Origin: Hoeflea sp.
GTDB lineage: Bacteria; Pseudomonadota; Alphaproteobacteria; Rhizobiales; Rhizobiaceae
NCBI GenBank assembly: GCA_020637795.1
Contig: JACKJT010000001.1
Coordinates: 1,736,001 to 1,800,000, forward strand
DNA: 64,000 nucleotides
Direction: 5' to 3'
Position 1 is the stretch's first letter. The number at the start of each line of letters is the position of its first letter. Under the pieces are notes generated by a model. It ran no database searches. It was not told the origin of the DNA and saw nothing but the letters and a program-made list of their open reading frames with translations. Positions 44,950-53,637 of this stretch are shown here, one piece after another. A program made the position numbers and the translations under genes.

Positions 44950-46086
44950 GTGAACAACGTCATGCGTGTCCTGCATTTCTACAAAACCTACTGGCCGGAT
45001 ACATTCGGTGGCGTTGAACGCACAATTCATGCGTTGACCAAGGGATCGTGCACGCATGGCATTCATTCCGATGTGCTGGCGCTCAGCAATAATCCGGCGC
45101 CAACGCCATTCATGCTTGATGGTCACACTGTGCACCAGGTGCGCTGCGATCTCGAACTTGCATCAACTGGATTTTCCCGGGCCGCCTTTAGTCGCTTTGC
45201 AGCACTAAGCAAGGATGCTGACGTCATCCACTATCACTTTCCATGGCCCTTCATGGACTTGGTCGAGTTGCTCAGTAGACACCGCAAGCCTGTTGTAGTT
45301 ACATATCACTCTGACATCGTGAAGCAGAAACTGCTGAGCATTGTTTACCGTCCACTGATGCATAATTTCCTGGGCCGCGCCAATTGCATAGTTGCGACCT
45401 CACCCAATTATCTCTCCACCAGTCCGATATTACAGCGCTATCGCGCCAAGACCAAGATCATACCCCTTGGTCTTGATGAGGCCGATTATCCCTCGGTCGA
45501 CCCTGAGAAGATCGCCTTTTGGCAGGACCGGTTTCCTGGTGGATTCTTCCTCTTCATTGGCGTGTTACGTTATTACAAGGGTATACACATCCTTTTCGAG
45601 GCAGCCAAACAAACCGGTTTACCGGTCGTGGTGATTGGTGGCGGCAACATGGAAGACCAACTGAAAGCCCGCGCAAGAACTGAAAATGTTGCCCAATTCC
45701 ACATGACGGGACCCCTTTCCGATGAAGATAAGATCGCCCTGCTCCGTCTCAGTCGAGCGCTGATCATGCCGTCACATCTTCGTTCGGAGGCCTTTGGTTT
45801 GTCCCTCGTTGAAGCTGCGATGTTCGCAAAACCAATGATCTCCTGCGAAATCGGGACCGGAACCAGTTTTGTGAACAAGGATGGAGAAACCGGGCTGGTC
45901 ATTCCTCCAAATGATGTGGAAAGCCTGAGTAATGCTATGAGACGCCTATGGGGGGATAGACAAAAAGCCGATCGATTCGGTGAGGCGGCGCGTATTCGTT
46001 ATCTCAGCCATTTCACTGCTGAGCGCATGGTCAGCTCATATGCAACACTTTACCGATCCTTGGTTGCAAAAGCGAACCGGCGCTGA
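44950..46086 (+). CDS. GT4-family glycosyltransferase
   Basis: 378 residues from GTG 44950 (an ATG five codons in, MRVLHFYKTYWPD, is the more family-like start). Acceptor motif YWPDTFGGVERTIHAL and donor-site SEAFGLSLVEAAMFAKP with the E-x7-E pattern. Related to WbpY/WbdB-type D-rhamnosyl- or mannosyltransferases, so it probably belongs functionally with the gmd-rmd-wzm-wzt set 13 kb away, from which it has been separated by IS events. Intact. Confidence 0.87.
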   Translation: MNNVMRVLHFYKTYWPDTFGGVERTIHALTKGSCTHGIHSDVLALSNNPAPTPFMLDGHTVHQVRCDLELASTGFSRAAFSRFAALSKDADVIHYHFPWPFMDLVELLSRHRKPVVVTYHSDIVKQKLLSIVYRPLMHNFLGRANCIVATSPNYLSTSPILQRYRAKTKIIPLGLDEADYPSVDPEKIAFWQDRFPGGFFLFIGVLRYYKGIHILFEAAKQTGLPVVVIGGGNMEDQLKARARTENVAQFHMTGPLSDEDKIALLRLSRALIMPSHLRSEAFGLSLVEAAMFAKPMISCEIGTGTSFVNKDGETGLVIPPNDVESLSNAMRRLWGDRQKADRFGEAARIRYLSHFTAERMVSSYATLYRSLVAKANRR

Positions 46087-46105
46087 ATCACGAAACCGTT
46101 GTTCG

Positions 46106-47527
46106 TTAGGCGAAAAACGTAACAACGTCATCAATCAAGCCAGCATGGCCGACGACTGAAAATGTGCTGCCATCAACCATGACATTGGTCCAAAGCCCAA
46201 TATCTTTATCTGCAAGCGAGCCAACGTCCTTGTCTTCAATCAATACCCTGCCAGTCACGTAATCGTATCCATATTCCGGCATATTATTCGCGAAATATTG
46301 AAGAAGTTTATACAATTGCGCATCGTCTAATTGGGTTTTGACAAAGAAGCCGACCTTGTCGTCTATCTCGTCAAGATTGCTTGCAGTTATGTCGTTAAAA
46401 TTGTCTTTGATCTCACTTTCTTTTGTCGACAGATATTTGAAGATTGATTGCACGTTTTCTTCATTTGCGAATAAAATGAATTCCTTAAGGGCCTTTGCGG
46501 CTTGGTTGTCTGGGGCACCTTCGTTCACTTTTGCGGGTACGTCTGACATATTTTCAAGGGGTTTCTGTTCGGCTTGGACAGAACCACCCGTGACTTTGAT
46601 GACAATTGGATCCTGCTCCGCTTTAGAGTTCGCTACTAGGAGTCCATTGAGGTCTGAAAACTTCAGTGATTTTGATGATGTATTGCTGACAGGTGCATCT
46701 AATGTGAAATCAGTCTGTGCAACAACATATTCTGAAGGAACTTTTTGCTGAACCTTATCTGTGTGTTTTTCCGGGCTATTCAAACCCTCGGGCTTGATGA
46801 CAATTTCAGTGTCGGCCTTAAGAAAACGGGCGTCTGCCTGGACTTGTGGGACAAATCCATCAGCGTCTGTTTCACTTGAGGTACTATTTGTAGATTGAAC
46901 GGTAGAGCGTGAGAGCTCTAATGCAATGATAGCTCCGGCGAGCAAGGCTACATGTACTGGCGCATCGGTCGATTCGAACACCCTGCTGAATGCAGTTTGC
47001 GCCCGTGCAACGCTTGTAGAAACTTTCTCGTTCCAGCGCTCGGAACCAGCCTCTGGTCCGCTTTCAGTCTTTTCTTGCAGAACCTTGGCTTGGGCATCGC
47101 CAGCTTCCAGCTTGAACAGTAGGAATATGACCGAAATTGACATGATGATGCGCGCGGCAGGATGAATGATCACATTTTTCGAGCGCTCCGCGCGGATCGC
47201 AAGCAATTCACGAACGGAGTTTTCGAATTCCGCTATCAACTGGCTAATATTGGCTGCTGAAAGGCGCAGGTCGAGGGAAAAGCAGATGAGATGGCAGCGA
47301 TTGTCAATACGTGCAATGTGCAGGAAAACGTCCTGTGATGCACCATCGAAGAATACCATCCATGGCTCACCGATGTCGCTAACGCCGCGGTCGATGCCAA
47401 TGCTCGCACCATTTTCGACCAGCAGTCGATGAGCACGGTAAAAATCTGCTATTTCCTCTTGAGACCAGTCGCTGGCGCTAGTTTCCGCTTTGTTTGTGCG
47501 GCGTAAAGGAAACGGAAGAATGCGCAT
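46106..47527 (-). CDS. Uncharacterised membrane protein with acidic C-terminal region
   Basis: 473 residues. Residues 1-about 115 form a compact domain (YRAHRLLVENGASIGIDRGV, FLHIARIDNRCHLI), then hydrophobic segments near 132-146 and 196-210, then a long Thr/Ser/Glu-rich stretch and a C-terminal domain with KVGFFVKTQLDDAQLYKLL and VGHAGLIDDVVTFFA. Similar N-terminal domains occur in alphaproteobacterial proteins encoded beside large secreted adhesins; this rests on memory. Convergent with the GT4 gene (20 bp apart). No enzyme motif. Confidence 0.6.
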   Translation of the reverse strand: MRILPFPLRRTNKAETSASDWSQEEIADFYRAHRLLVENGASIGIDRGVSDIGEPWMVFFDGASQDVFLHIARIDNRCHLICFSLDLRLSAANISQLIAEFENSVRELLAIRAERSKNVIIHPAARIIMSISVIFLLFKLEAGDAQAKVLQEKTESGPEAGSERWNEKVSTSVARAQTAFSRVFESTDAPVHVALLAGAIIALELSRSTVQSTNSTSSETDADGFVPQVQADARFLKADTEIVIKPEGLNSPEKHTDKVQQKVPSEYVVAQTDFTLDAPVSNTSSKSLKFSDLNGLLVANSKAEQDPIVIKVTGGSVQAEQKPLENMSDVPAKVNEGAPDNQAAKALKEFILFANEENVQSIFKYLSTKESEIKDNFNDITASNLDEIDDKVGFFVKTQLDDAQLYKLLQYFANNMPEYGYDYVTGRVLIEDKDVGSLADKDIGLWTNVMVDGSTFSVVGHAGLIDDVVTFFA

Positions 47528-47810
47528 GGACCGAACATCTCTCTTGGCACAAATTAGGCGCTGCGTGTTATTAAATCACTGACCGATGGGACCCTGCTTT
47601 TTAAATAAGGGAAACAGGTGATCTGCGCAACCCATTCCGCATGTTTGAAGCATACCAACCTGCGCAATTCAGGGCACTTGGGTGGTTTGGGGGGGGGCTT
47701 CTCCTTCGAAACAGTCAAGAAGGCCATTCTCGCCTTGCGTCCTTCGCCCCATCAAGCGCCGCCTGGTCAACGTCGTAAGCGGCTTTGTGGCGTTCCGTCA
47801 TATGTCAATT
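47528..47810. other. Intergenic region upstream of the unknown membrane protein
   Basis: Moderately AT-rich, no gene. Contains a G-run (TTTGGGGGGGGGC) near 47690 that may mark a scar. Serves as promoter region for the minus-strand gene. Confidence 0.35.
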
Positions 47811-48011
47811 GAAGGGCTTCAAGGTGCTGCCACGACGTTGGGTCGTCGAGCGCACCTTCGCATGGCTCGGCTGATGCCGCCGTAGACTGGCGAAGGACTG
47901 GGAGAAATCCATCCAGAGTTCAACAGCATCGACCCTCATCGCCCATATCCACATTCTCATGCGGCGGTTGGCAAGGCATTGCGAGCAATGAATAACTTTT
48001 GAATCGGGCTC
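47811..48011 (+). pseudogene. IS5-family transposase tail remnant
   Basis: Reads KVLPRRWVVERTFAWLG before a stop, then degenerate sequence and the exact right end of the 16-kb IS5 type (AATAACTTTTGAATCGGGCTC). It keeps the wild-type GTGCTGCC reading that is shortened by a base in copies 1 and 2, but has an internal stop. Only the last 200 bp remain. Confidence 0.75.
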
Positions 48012-48014
48012 TAA

Positions 48015-48948
48015 GAGCCCAACCGAAAATTATGTTGAGTGATTTCAGCGACTTGTGATTCTCTGTGGTTTGCGAAGACTACGGAGGATCGGATGGCCTG
48101 GACTGAAATCACTCGGGAGCAATATGACCGGAGGCACCTTCGCTACGCAAGTGATTGCACGGACGAGGAATGGGCGTTGATTGAGCATTTCATGCCTGCT
48201 CCGCACAAGGTCGGTCGGCCGCGCAAATGGCGGATGCGGGAGATATGGAACGCCATCCAGTATATCGCGGCGGCAGGTTGCCAGTGGGCGATGCTGCCGA
48301 AAGACTTCCCGCCCTTCACGACGGTGCAGCATTATTTCTACCGGCTGCGCGACAGCGGCGTGCTCGACATCATCAACGAAACGCTGGTGATGTCCGCGCG
48401 CCTTCTGGCTGGTCGGGCGGCTGCGCCGACGGCCGGTGTGATCGACAGCCAAAGCGTGAAAACCACGGAAAGTGGTGGGCCCCGCGGCTATGATGCGGGC
48501 AAGAAGATCAAGGGTCGCAAGCGCCACATCCTCACCGATACTGAGGGCAATATGCTGGGTGCGATCACGCACACCGCCGATGTCCAGGACAGGGATGGCG
48601 CGCCGGATGTCATCGCCCGCACGAAAGAAAGCTTCCCCACGCTCGCCCATCTGTTCGCGGATGGCGGGTATGCCGGTGAGAAGCTGGAAACCGCCCTGCA
48701 GACTATGGACGGACCGACAATCGAGATCGTCAAGCGTCCCAATGGTGCAACGGGCTTCGTCGTCATCGCTCGTCGCTGGGTCGTCGAACGCACCTTTGCC
48801 TGGCTCGGCCGCTGCCGCCGTCTGGCGAAGGACTGGGAGGTAACCATCGCATCTTCCGATGCATGGCTACTCATCGCTTCCATCCGGCGCACAGCAAGGC
48901 TCATAGCAAGGGATTGAAATCAATAGGTATTAATTTTGAGTCCGACTC
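48015..48948 (+). mobile_element. IS5-family element, intact, inserted beside an older IS5 end
   Basis: Ends GAGCCCAACCGAAAATTATGTT and, inwards, GAGTCGGACTCAAAATTAATAC. Flanked by TAA at 48012-48014 and 48949-48951. The left TAA is also the immediate flank of the older IS5 remnant, so the newcomer used the triplet next to the resident IS. Confidence 0.9.
48093..48917 (+). CDS. IS5-family (IS427-like) transposase, complete
   Basis: 274 residues from ATG 48093 with a GGAGG site; an upstream in-frame start at 48039 is less likely. Catalytic set intact: VIDSQSVKTTESGG, HLFADGGYAGEK and RRWVVERTFAWLGR. It shows what the frameshifted copies at 16359 and 18801 lack. Probably active. Confidence 0.93.
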   Translation: MAWTEITREQYDRRHLRYASDCTDEEWALIEHFMPAPHKVGRPRKWRMREIWNAIQYIAAAGCQWAMLPKDFPPFTTVQHYFYRLRDSGVLDIINETLVMSARLLAGRAAAPTAGVIDSQSVKTTESGGPRGYDAGKKIKGRKRHILTDTEGNMLGAITHTADVQDRDGAPDVIARTKESFPTLAHLFADGGYAGEKLETALQTMDGPTIEIVKRPNGATGFVVIARRWVVERTFAWLGRCRRLAKDWEVTIASSDAWLLIASIRRTARLIARD

Positions 48949-48951
48949 TAA

Positions 48952-49158
48952 AGGCAGCGGTCGCTGCTGATGAGGCCTAAATCGCAAGAGTTAAACCATT
49001 ACTTTAAACAGTAATTATTTTCATTATTAGTTTGTAGATAGCAATCTATTATGTATATAATTTTTTTGTTCATGTATTATTTCTTAATCTATAGTTGACT
49101 TCATTATTTTTTAGTTTACATTGGAAATTACAATAAGATATGCAAATCTATTGTCTAA
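48952..49158. other. AT-rich gene-free region
   Basis: Strongly AT-rich (runs of A and T, TATAAT-like words near 49060) with no reading frame; foreign in composition compared with flanks. Confidence 0.5.
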
Positions 49159-49362
49159 AAACTATTAATTGGAGCAGTCATAAATTTATACAGGATCGAA
49201 TTTTATTCAATAAACAGCACATCGGGAGCGCTCGGATACGACCTTGTGGAGCAGGATGTAGCAGAGGCGGACCTACGTCAAATTATGGCGAACTGGTATG
49301 TCAACATTGAAACTCAGTACTTCCAAAACTTTGAAGAATTCGAGCAGGAGGACGTCGACTGA
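49159..49362 (+). pseudogene. C-terminal fragment of an unidentified protein
   Basis: A 68-codon open frame reads RIEFYSINSTSGALGYDLVE and ends YFQNFEEFEQEDVD before TGA. There is no start codon with a ribosome site, and it fades into AT-rich DNA upstream, so it is likely the tail of a transferred gene. No family recognised. Confidence 0.35.
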
Positions 49363-49613
49363 TGTCTCCAAGGCGTATTCATAGTCCGCAATAGACACTA
49401 CGAGATCATTCACAGAGTGATGTCCGAAATGGTCAAGTTTTCGGCTGAAATAGAGACCGCCGACCCCGTCTGGTTCCAAAAGAAGAGCGCCGGGGCAAGC
49501 ACAAGTGAGTCTAGCCGAGATCCACACGAAATTCTTCTGGTGGATGATCGGGTCAAATGAGTTCTGTCAGTACCGGAGCAATACTCGTATCCATCCGGCT
49601 AAGGCCGCAGCGC
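49363..49613. other. No recognisable gene
   Basis: A minus-strand frame of 84 codons here has no family features and weak composition; I do not call it. Confidence 0.3.
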
Positions 49614-49911
49614 TTATGATTTCGGCTCGTCTGCCATGATGCGTTCAATCTTTTCCTGATCGCATTGGTCGTCGATTAGGAACTGCCGAACACCGCCGTC
49701 CCAGGTGCGTATATCGGCGCGGAACTCCTTAAGGCCATCGATCCCTCGTTCGGTGAGTGTGGTGATGCCCTCTTCGCTGCCGTCATGGGCATGGATCATC
49801 TCGCCATAGTCGATGTTGTCCGAGTCGCTGGCGATTTGACGGAGAAGTTCGAGGTTCTCGCTGATCAGCGTGGCGACGTAGCTGATTGTGTAGACATGCG
49901 TCGGCGCGCTA
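49614..49911 (-). pseudogene. Small acidic protein, 5' end lost to IS66
   Basis: Coherent protein sequence runs from at least LISENLELLRQIASDSDN through GEMIHAHDGSEEGITTLTER to IMADEPKS. The frame stays open upstream to the IS66 remnant at 49912, so the ATG at 49799, which lacks a ribosome site, is internal. The family is not recognised. Intact C-terminus, unknown N-terminus. Confidence 0.45.
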
Positions 49912-50615
49912 TCAGGCCGCCATCTGCCGGGCGTGGCCTGCGGCAGACCAGCTCCACGGCAACAGTTCCGGCAGCCGTGATACGGGAATGCCGGGCATTC
50001 GGGCGAGCACGTCCGCCAGCCAAGCCTGCGGATCGATATCGTTCATCTTTGCCGTGACAATCAGGGAATACATGAAGGCGGCGCGTTCACCGCCGCGCTG
50101 GGAACCGGCGAACAGCCACGCCTTTCTTCCCAAAGCGATACCGCACAGAGCGCGCTCGGCGGCATTGTTCGAAAGGCAGAGCCTGCCGTCAGGAACCGAG
50201 TGAAGGCCTCCCAGCGACCCTCCTTCTCGAACATGTAGTTGATCGCCTTTGCGACGGGATTGTGCTTCGACATCTGCGCGCGCTGAGCCATGAGCCAGCC
50301 GTGCAGTTCCTCGACGAGCGGACGCGCATGCTTCTCTGCCTTGCTTCCAATCGCTCCTCGGCGACATGCCGTTTATGCGTCGTTCGCTCTCAAAGAGCGG
50401 GTCGATGCGGGCCACGGCTTCCAACACGACTGTGGCTATCTCGTGGGCAGGTTTGCCCTTGCGCACGTTGCCGGCGATATCGGCCAGTTCGAAGAACTTG
50501 CGCCGCGCATGGCTCCAGCAGAGTGCGCTACTGATCGGCGCAGAGCTGCGGCCGGCACGATAGAGTTCGTTGTAGCCGCCATAGGCATCGGCCTGAAGGA
50601 TGCCATGCAGGACCA
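49912..50615 (-). pseudogene. IS66-family transposase (TnpC), C-terminal part with frameshifts
   Basis: GILQADAYGGYNELY, CWSHARRKFFELAD and CLSNNAAERALCGIALGRKAW are IS66 TnpC landmarks. Between RINGMSP and DGRLCLSNN the correct residues (for example HNPVAKAINYMFEKEGRW) are in another frame, so at least two frameshifts have occurred. The N-terminal half, tnpA and tnpB are missing. Confidence 0.8.
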
Positions 50616-50620
50616 TGGGG

Positions 50621-50713
50621 AACGGCAGAGCGAAGGTGAAGGTCAGTATGGCCAATGTCGCCGACAACATGCTGCGCTGTGTCTGGCGTCAGGGACGAAC
50701 TGCGCCCGCGTGA
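50621..50713 (+). pseudogene. IS5-family transposase, last 30 codons
   Basis: VKVSMANVADNMLRCVW matches the C-terminus of the transposase at 20589 (KVKIGMANIAYNMLRYVF), ending in TGA. Cut on the left by the IS66 remnant; followed at 50838-50860 by the 23-bp terminal repeat also seen at 43616. Confidence 0.6.
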
Positions 50714-51008
50714 GCAACGCTTCGGCGGAACCGATCGGAAACACCCCAAAATATCCAGCAGAAATGATCGAAATTCAACATCTGAACGAGCAAGTCGCTA
50801 CCCCGCCTTGCTCAACACCGCCCCTCAGGCAGAAAAAGATCGGTGAATCGAGGTGCCCAGTCTCCTATATCTGTTCCGAATGGACAACCTAATGAAAGCT
50901 CACAACTAGGGCATCTCGCGGTCAGACAGAATCGAATGACACAACGAACCGGCTTCGTGTCAAACCTGCGATCCTTTAAAATCAGCGACAACGACGGGCC
51001 GGCGCCAC
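50714..51008. other. IS tail and boundary of the accessory region
   Basis: Contains the 23-bp IS5-tail repeat, then unremarkable sequence. From 51009 on the DNA is GC-rich and IS-free, so this marks the right edge of the IS-rich zone. Confidence 0.45.
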
Positions 51009-53558
51009 TCAGGCATACAGAACCGAATCATAGCCGTAGGTCTCGCTCAGCTTCTGGCCGAGGATGTGCTTGTGCTTGTGCTCGAAGGTGAGGAATTCGC
51101 TCAGCGTGGTCGAGCTCTCGCGCGGCCAGAGCAACTGCAGGCGGCGGAGTTTGGTCGGCACCCTGATTCCTGCCGCCTCGGCGCGGACGATGATGTCGGA
51201 AATGTCATCCCAGGTTTTCTGCATCTCGTGGGCCGCGGCGAATTCGATGATGGCGGCCTTCTTCTTCTCGTCGGTCGGCGTGTTCAGCGACGCGTTGTCG
51301 AGCTCGACCTGCGCCATCTTGCGCATGTTGACCGCGTTCGGCAGAAGCCAGGGCTCGATGTTCTGCATGTTCTCGGCGACGCTTCCGACAAGCTTCTCGT
51401 CGAAATTGCGCATGTCGAAATTGCAGCCGGATTCGGTCAGCAGGCCGCGCAGGAACTCCATCAGTTTCTTGGAATCGTTGGGCAGCAGGTCCGGATAGTT
51501 CTTGTAGATGTCGGCGGCGATCCTGCTTCTGTAGTAGGCGTTGCGGCCAAAGCGGGCGAGCAGGGATTCGTAATGCTGGCCGGCCACCTTGTCCCTGGCA
51601 AGATCGGACTCGGTCAGCGTGGCGATCAGGTTTTCCAGCATTTCCTCGCTGGCGCCCTGCGGCTGCCAGCGTCCTCCGGCGGTGACACCCGGGGCCGGAC
51701 GCTTGGCGGATTCACCCAGCGCGCCGTGGAATGCATCGAAGACCTCGCCGGCATGCTCGAGCTCGCCGGACAATTGCTTGAGCATGCCGCGCTCGACCGG
51801 CCTGGACTCGCCGTTGGGCTCGCACAGCGCCTCGAACAGCCCGGGCTCGCTGAATGAAAGCCATTCCCTGAACTCCTCGTCGGCAAGCCTGTCGTCGATC
51901 AGGTTGACCAGCTCCGCCAGCGCCGGCAGATCGTCAGCGGCAGGGCTGAGATGATTGATCCGGTAGATGCAGGTCTCCAGAACCGGCGTCCTGGCCAGAC
52001 GCATGATCAGGAATGCCGCGACGATCTGGTCTTCCAGCTGCGGCAGGGCGACGACGGCCTCGTCGCGCCCAAGCAGGCTGAGAGCCCTGACAAGGATGTT
52101 GCCTTCCCGCGCAACCCGGAAGTCATCCTGGCCGACCCAGAAATTCGGGTTGATGGCATCCGCCAGCAGCCACGGCACCGGGTCGCGGGTGAACGCATCC
52201 CAGGCAAAGGAGCCATCGGCGGCGCCCATTCCGTAGTGAAGGGCGGAGTGGACCTTCAGCGGCGTGAAGTCGAACGGCGTGTAGGGCGCCCCGACACGGT
52301 CATGCTTCGTGCTCAGCGCCGGTGGCAGGGATTCGAAATCGTGCGGCTCGGCCAGGGAGGAGCGCTTGGCAGGCCGGTGCGCATCGATCTCGGCAATCTT
52401 CTTGTGGCTGGTCGTGTAGACGCCGCGCAGCAACTGCAGGCCGGTGGTGTTGGCCTTGAAGGCGATGATGCTGTCGGAGCTCAGATGCTGCCCGGCGCGC
52501 AGCTTGCGGCCCATGGTATCGTAGAAAACCAGATGGTCTCCGGCCGAAATCTCGTAGACGGAAAGCTTGACCCTCTCACCGTTCTCATTCGGCTGCACGT
52601 CGACAAAATAGTCCGGTGACGACAGTTCGAACCAGCGGTGCTCCTGGGTCAGGATCTCGATGAGGTTCTGCCCGGCATCGCCCACCTCGGCCTCGTTCCA
52701 GTCTCCGGTGCTGGAGAGCAACTGACGGTAGGCCTCGACCAGGTTGTCGCTGATCGACTGGAACGTGCCCGGATCGATATCGATGATGTCGCTCCACTCG
52801 TTGGCGCGCTGGCGGTGTGCCGAGACGTGGAGGAAGTAGAGGCCCTGCAGCAAAGGCCGGCTTCCCTCTATGGTCAGCACCGCGTTCTGAACCCTGTCGT
52901 TCTCGACCGCCGCCCGGGTAATGGCCGTCGCATTGTCATCCCTTCCAACCAGCTCGGCTTCGGTGATGTCGTAACCCACCGGGAAGATCTGTAGCGCGTC
53001 CTCGAGATGCGGGATCTCGAGCCGGAAGCTGGAGACGGCGACCACGTTGCCCATGCCGTCGCCCTCGTGGGCAGGCCAGGAGGTGAAGTATCCCGCCCAG
53101 CCGATATGGGCATTGGGCTTCTTGACATGGTGAATGCGCTTGTCGGACCAGACGAACCTGGCGTCCGGATTGCCGCCCGGCTCTTCCGGAAGCGCGATGA
53201 CGACATTGCCGTAGCGGGCATTGGGGACGAGACCGTCCGTCTCGCGCGCCAGTTCGAACGCCTTGAGCGGCCTTGCCGTCTGCGCGTCATCGATCAGCAG
53301 CTCGACAGAATGGGTTCCGCGCGGCAGCCGGAGCGTCCTGAGGAAACTTTCCCCGGGACCGATCGAGAAGACGTCGACGACAATGCCCGAACGGTTGCCT
53401 TCACGGAAGGCATGCGGCTTGAGATGGCAGAGCACGATCGCACCCTTGCGGTGCTTGACCAGTTCCTCGCCCTTCGAAGCAAAATATCCCAGCACCGCCT
53501 GGTCCTCGCCATCCCAGGCCAGCCAGACATTCTCGCATCCCCCACCCCGATAAGCCAT
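51009..53558 (-). CDS. Uncharacterised 849-residue protein of the SEDS/GTPase locus
   Basis: Start at ATG 53558 with an AGGA site; the frame also allows TTG 53582. No signal peptide, no convincing transmembrane helix. The first about 430 residues look beta-rich, with repeated modules (LRLPRGTHSVELLID, RLEIPHLEDALQIFPVGYDI, LLQGLYFLHVSAHRQ); the C-terminal half is helical with many Leu/Glu. No catalytic motif or family recognised. It is divergent from the GTPase gene with only about 80 bp between starts, suggesting shared control and a common function, perhaps as effector or scaffold of the GTPase. Confidence 0.75.
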   Translation of the reverse strand: MAYRGGGCENVWLAWDGEDQAVLGYFASKGEELVKHRKGAIVLCHLKPHAFREGNRSGIVVDVFSIGPGESFLRTLRLPRGTHSVELLIDDAQTARPLKAFELARETDGLVPNARYGNVVIALPEEPGGNPDARFVWSDKRIHHVKKPNAHIGWAGYFTSWPAHEGDGMGNVVAVSSFRLEIPHLEDALQIFPVGYDITEAELVGRDDNATAITRAAVENDRVQNAVLTIEGSRPLLQGLYFLHVSAHRQRANEWSDIIDIDPGTFQSISDNLVEAYRQLLSSTGDWNEAEVGDAGQNLIEILTQEHRWFELSSPDYFVDVQPNENGERVKLSVYEISAGDHLVFYDTMGRKLRAGQHLSSDSIIAFKANTTGLQLLRGVYTTSHKKIAEIDAHRPAKRSSLAEPHDFESLPPALSTKHDRVGAPYTPFDFTPLKVHSALHYGMGAADGSFAWDAFTRDPVPWLLADAINPNFWVGQDDFRVAREGNILVRALSLLGRDEAVVALPQLEDQIVAAFLIMRLARTPVLETCIYRINHLSPAADDLPALAELVNLIDDRLADEEFREWLSFSEPGLFEALCEPNGESRPVERGMLKQLSGELEHAGEVFDAFHGALGESAKRPAPGVTAGGRWQPQGASEEMLENLIATLTESDLARDKVAGQHYESLLARFGRNAYYRSRIAADIYKNYPDLLPNDSKKLMEFLRGLLTESGCNFDMRNFDEKLVGSVAENMQNIEPWLLPNAVNMRKMAQVELDNASLNTPTDEKKKAAIIEFAAAHEMQKTWDDISDIIVRAEAAGIRVPTKLRRLQLLWPRESSTTLSEFLTFEHKHKHILGQKLSETYGYDSVLYA

Positions 53559-53637
53559 TCGACTCTTTCCTGTACTATTCAAATGGTTTATTGCTTTCGG
53601 AAACTTACAATGAAATTCAGCGAAAGGGAAAGCTGAA
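53559..53637. promoter_or_regulatory. Divergent promoter between 849-residue gene and GTPase
   Basis: About 80 AT-richer bases in otherwise GC-rich DNA. A TACAAT at 53606 is a possible -10 box for the GTPase side. An 8-codon mini-frame starting ATG 53611 ends in TGA three bases before the GTPase TTG start (TGAATTG), so translational coupling of a leader is possible. Confidence 0.4.

Noticed and set aside
49273..49527. 84-codon minus-strand frame
   Set aside because: No ribosome site, no family pattern, and overlaps a more protein-like plus-strand frame at its 3' end.
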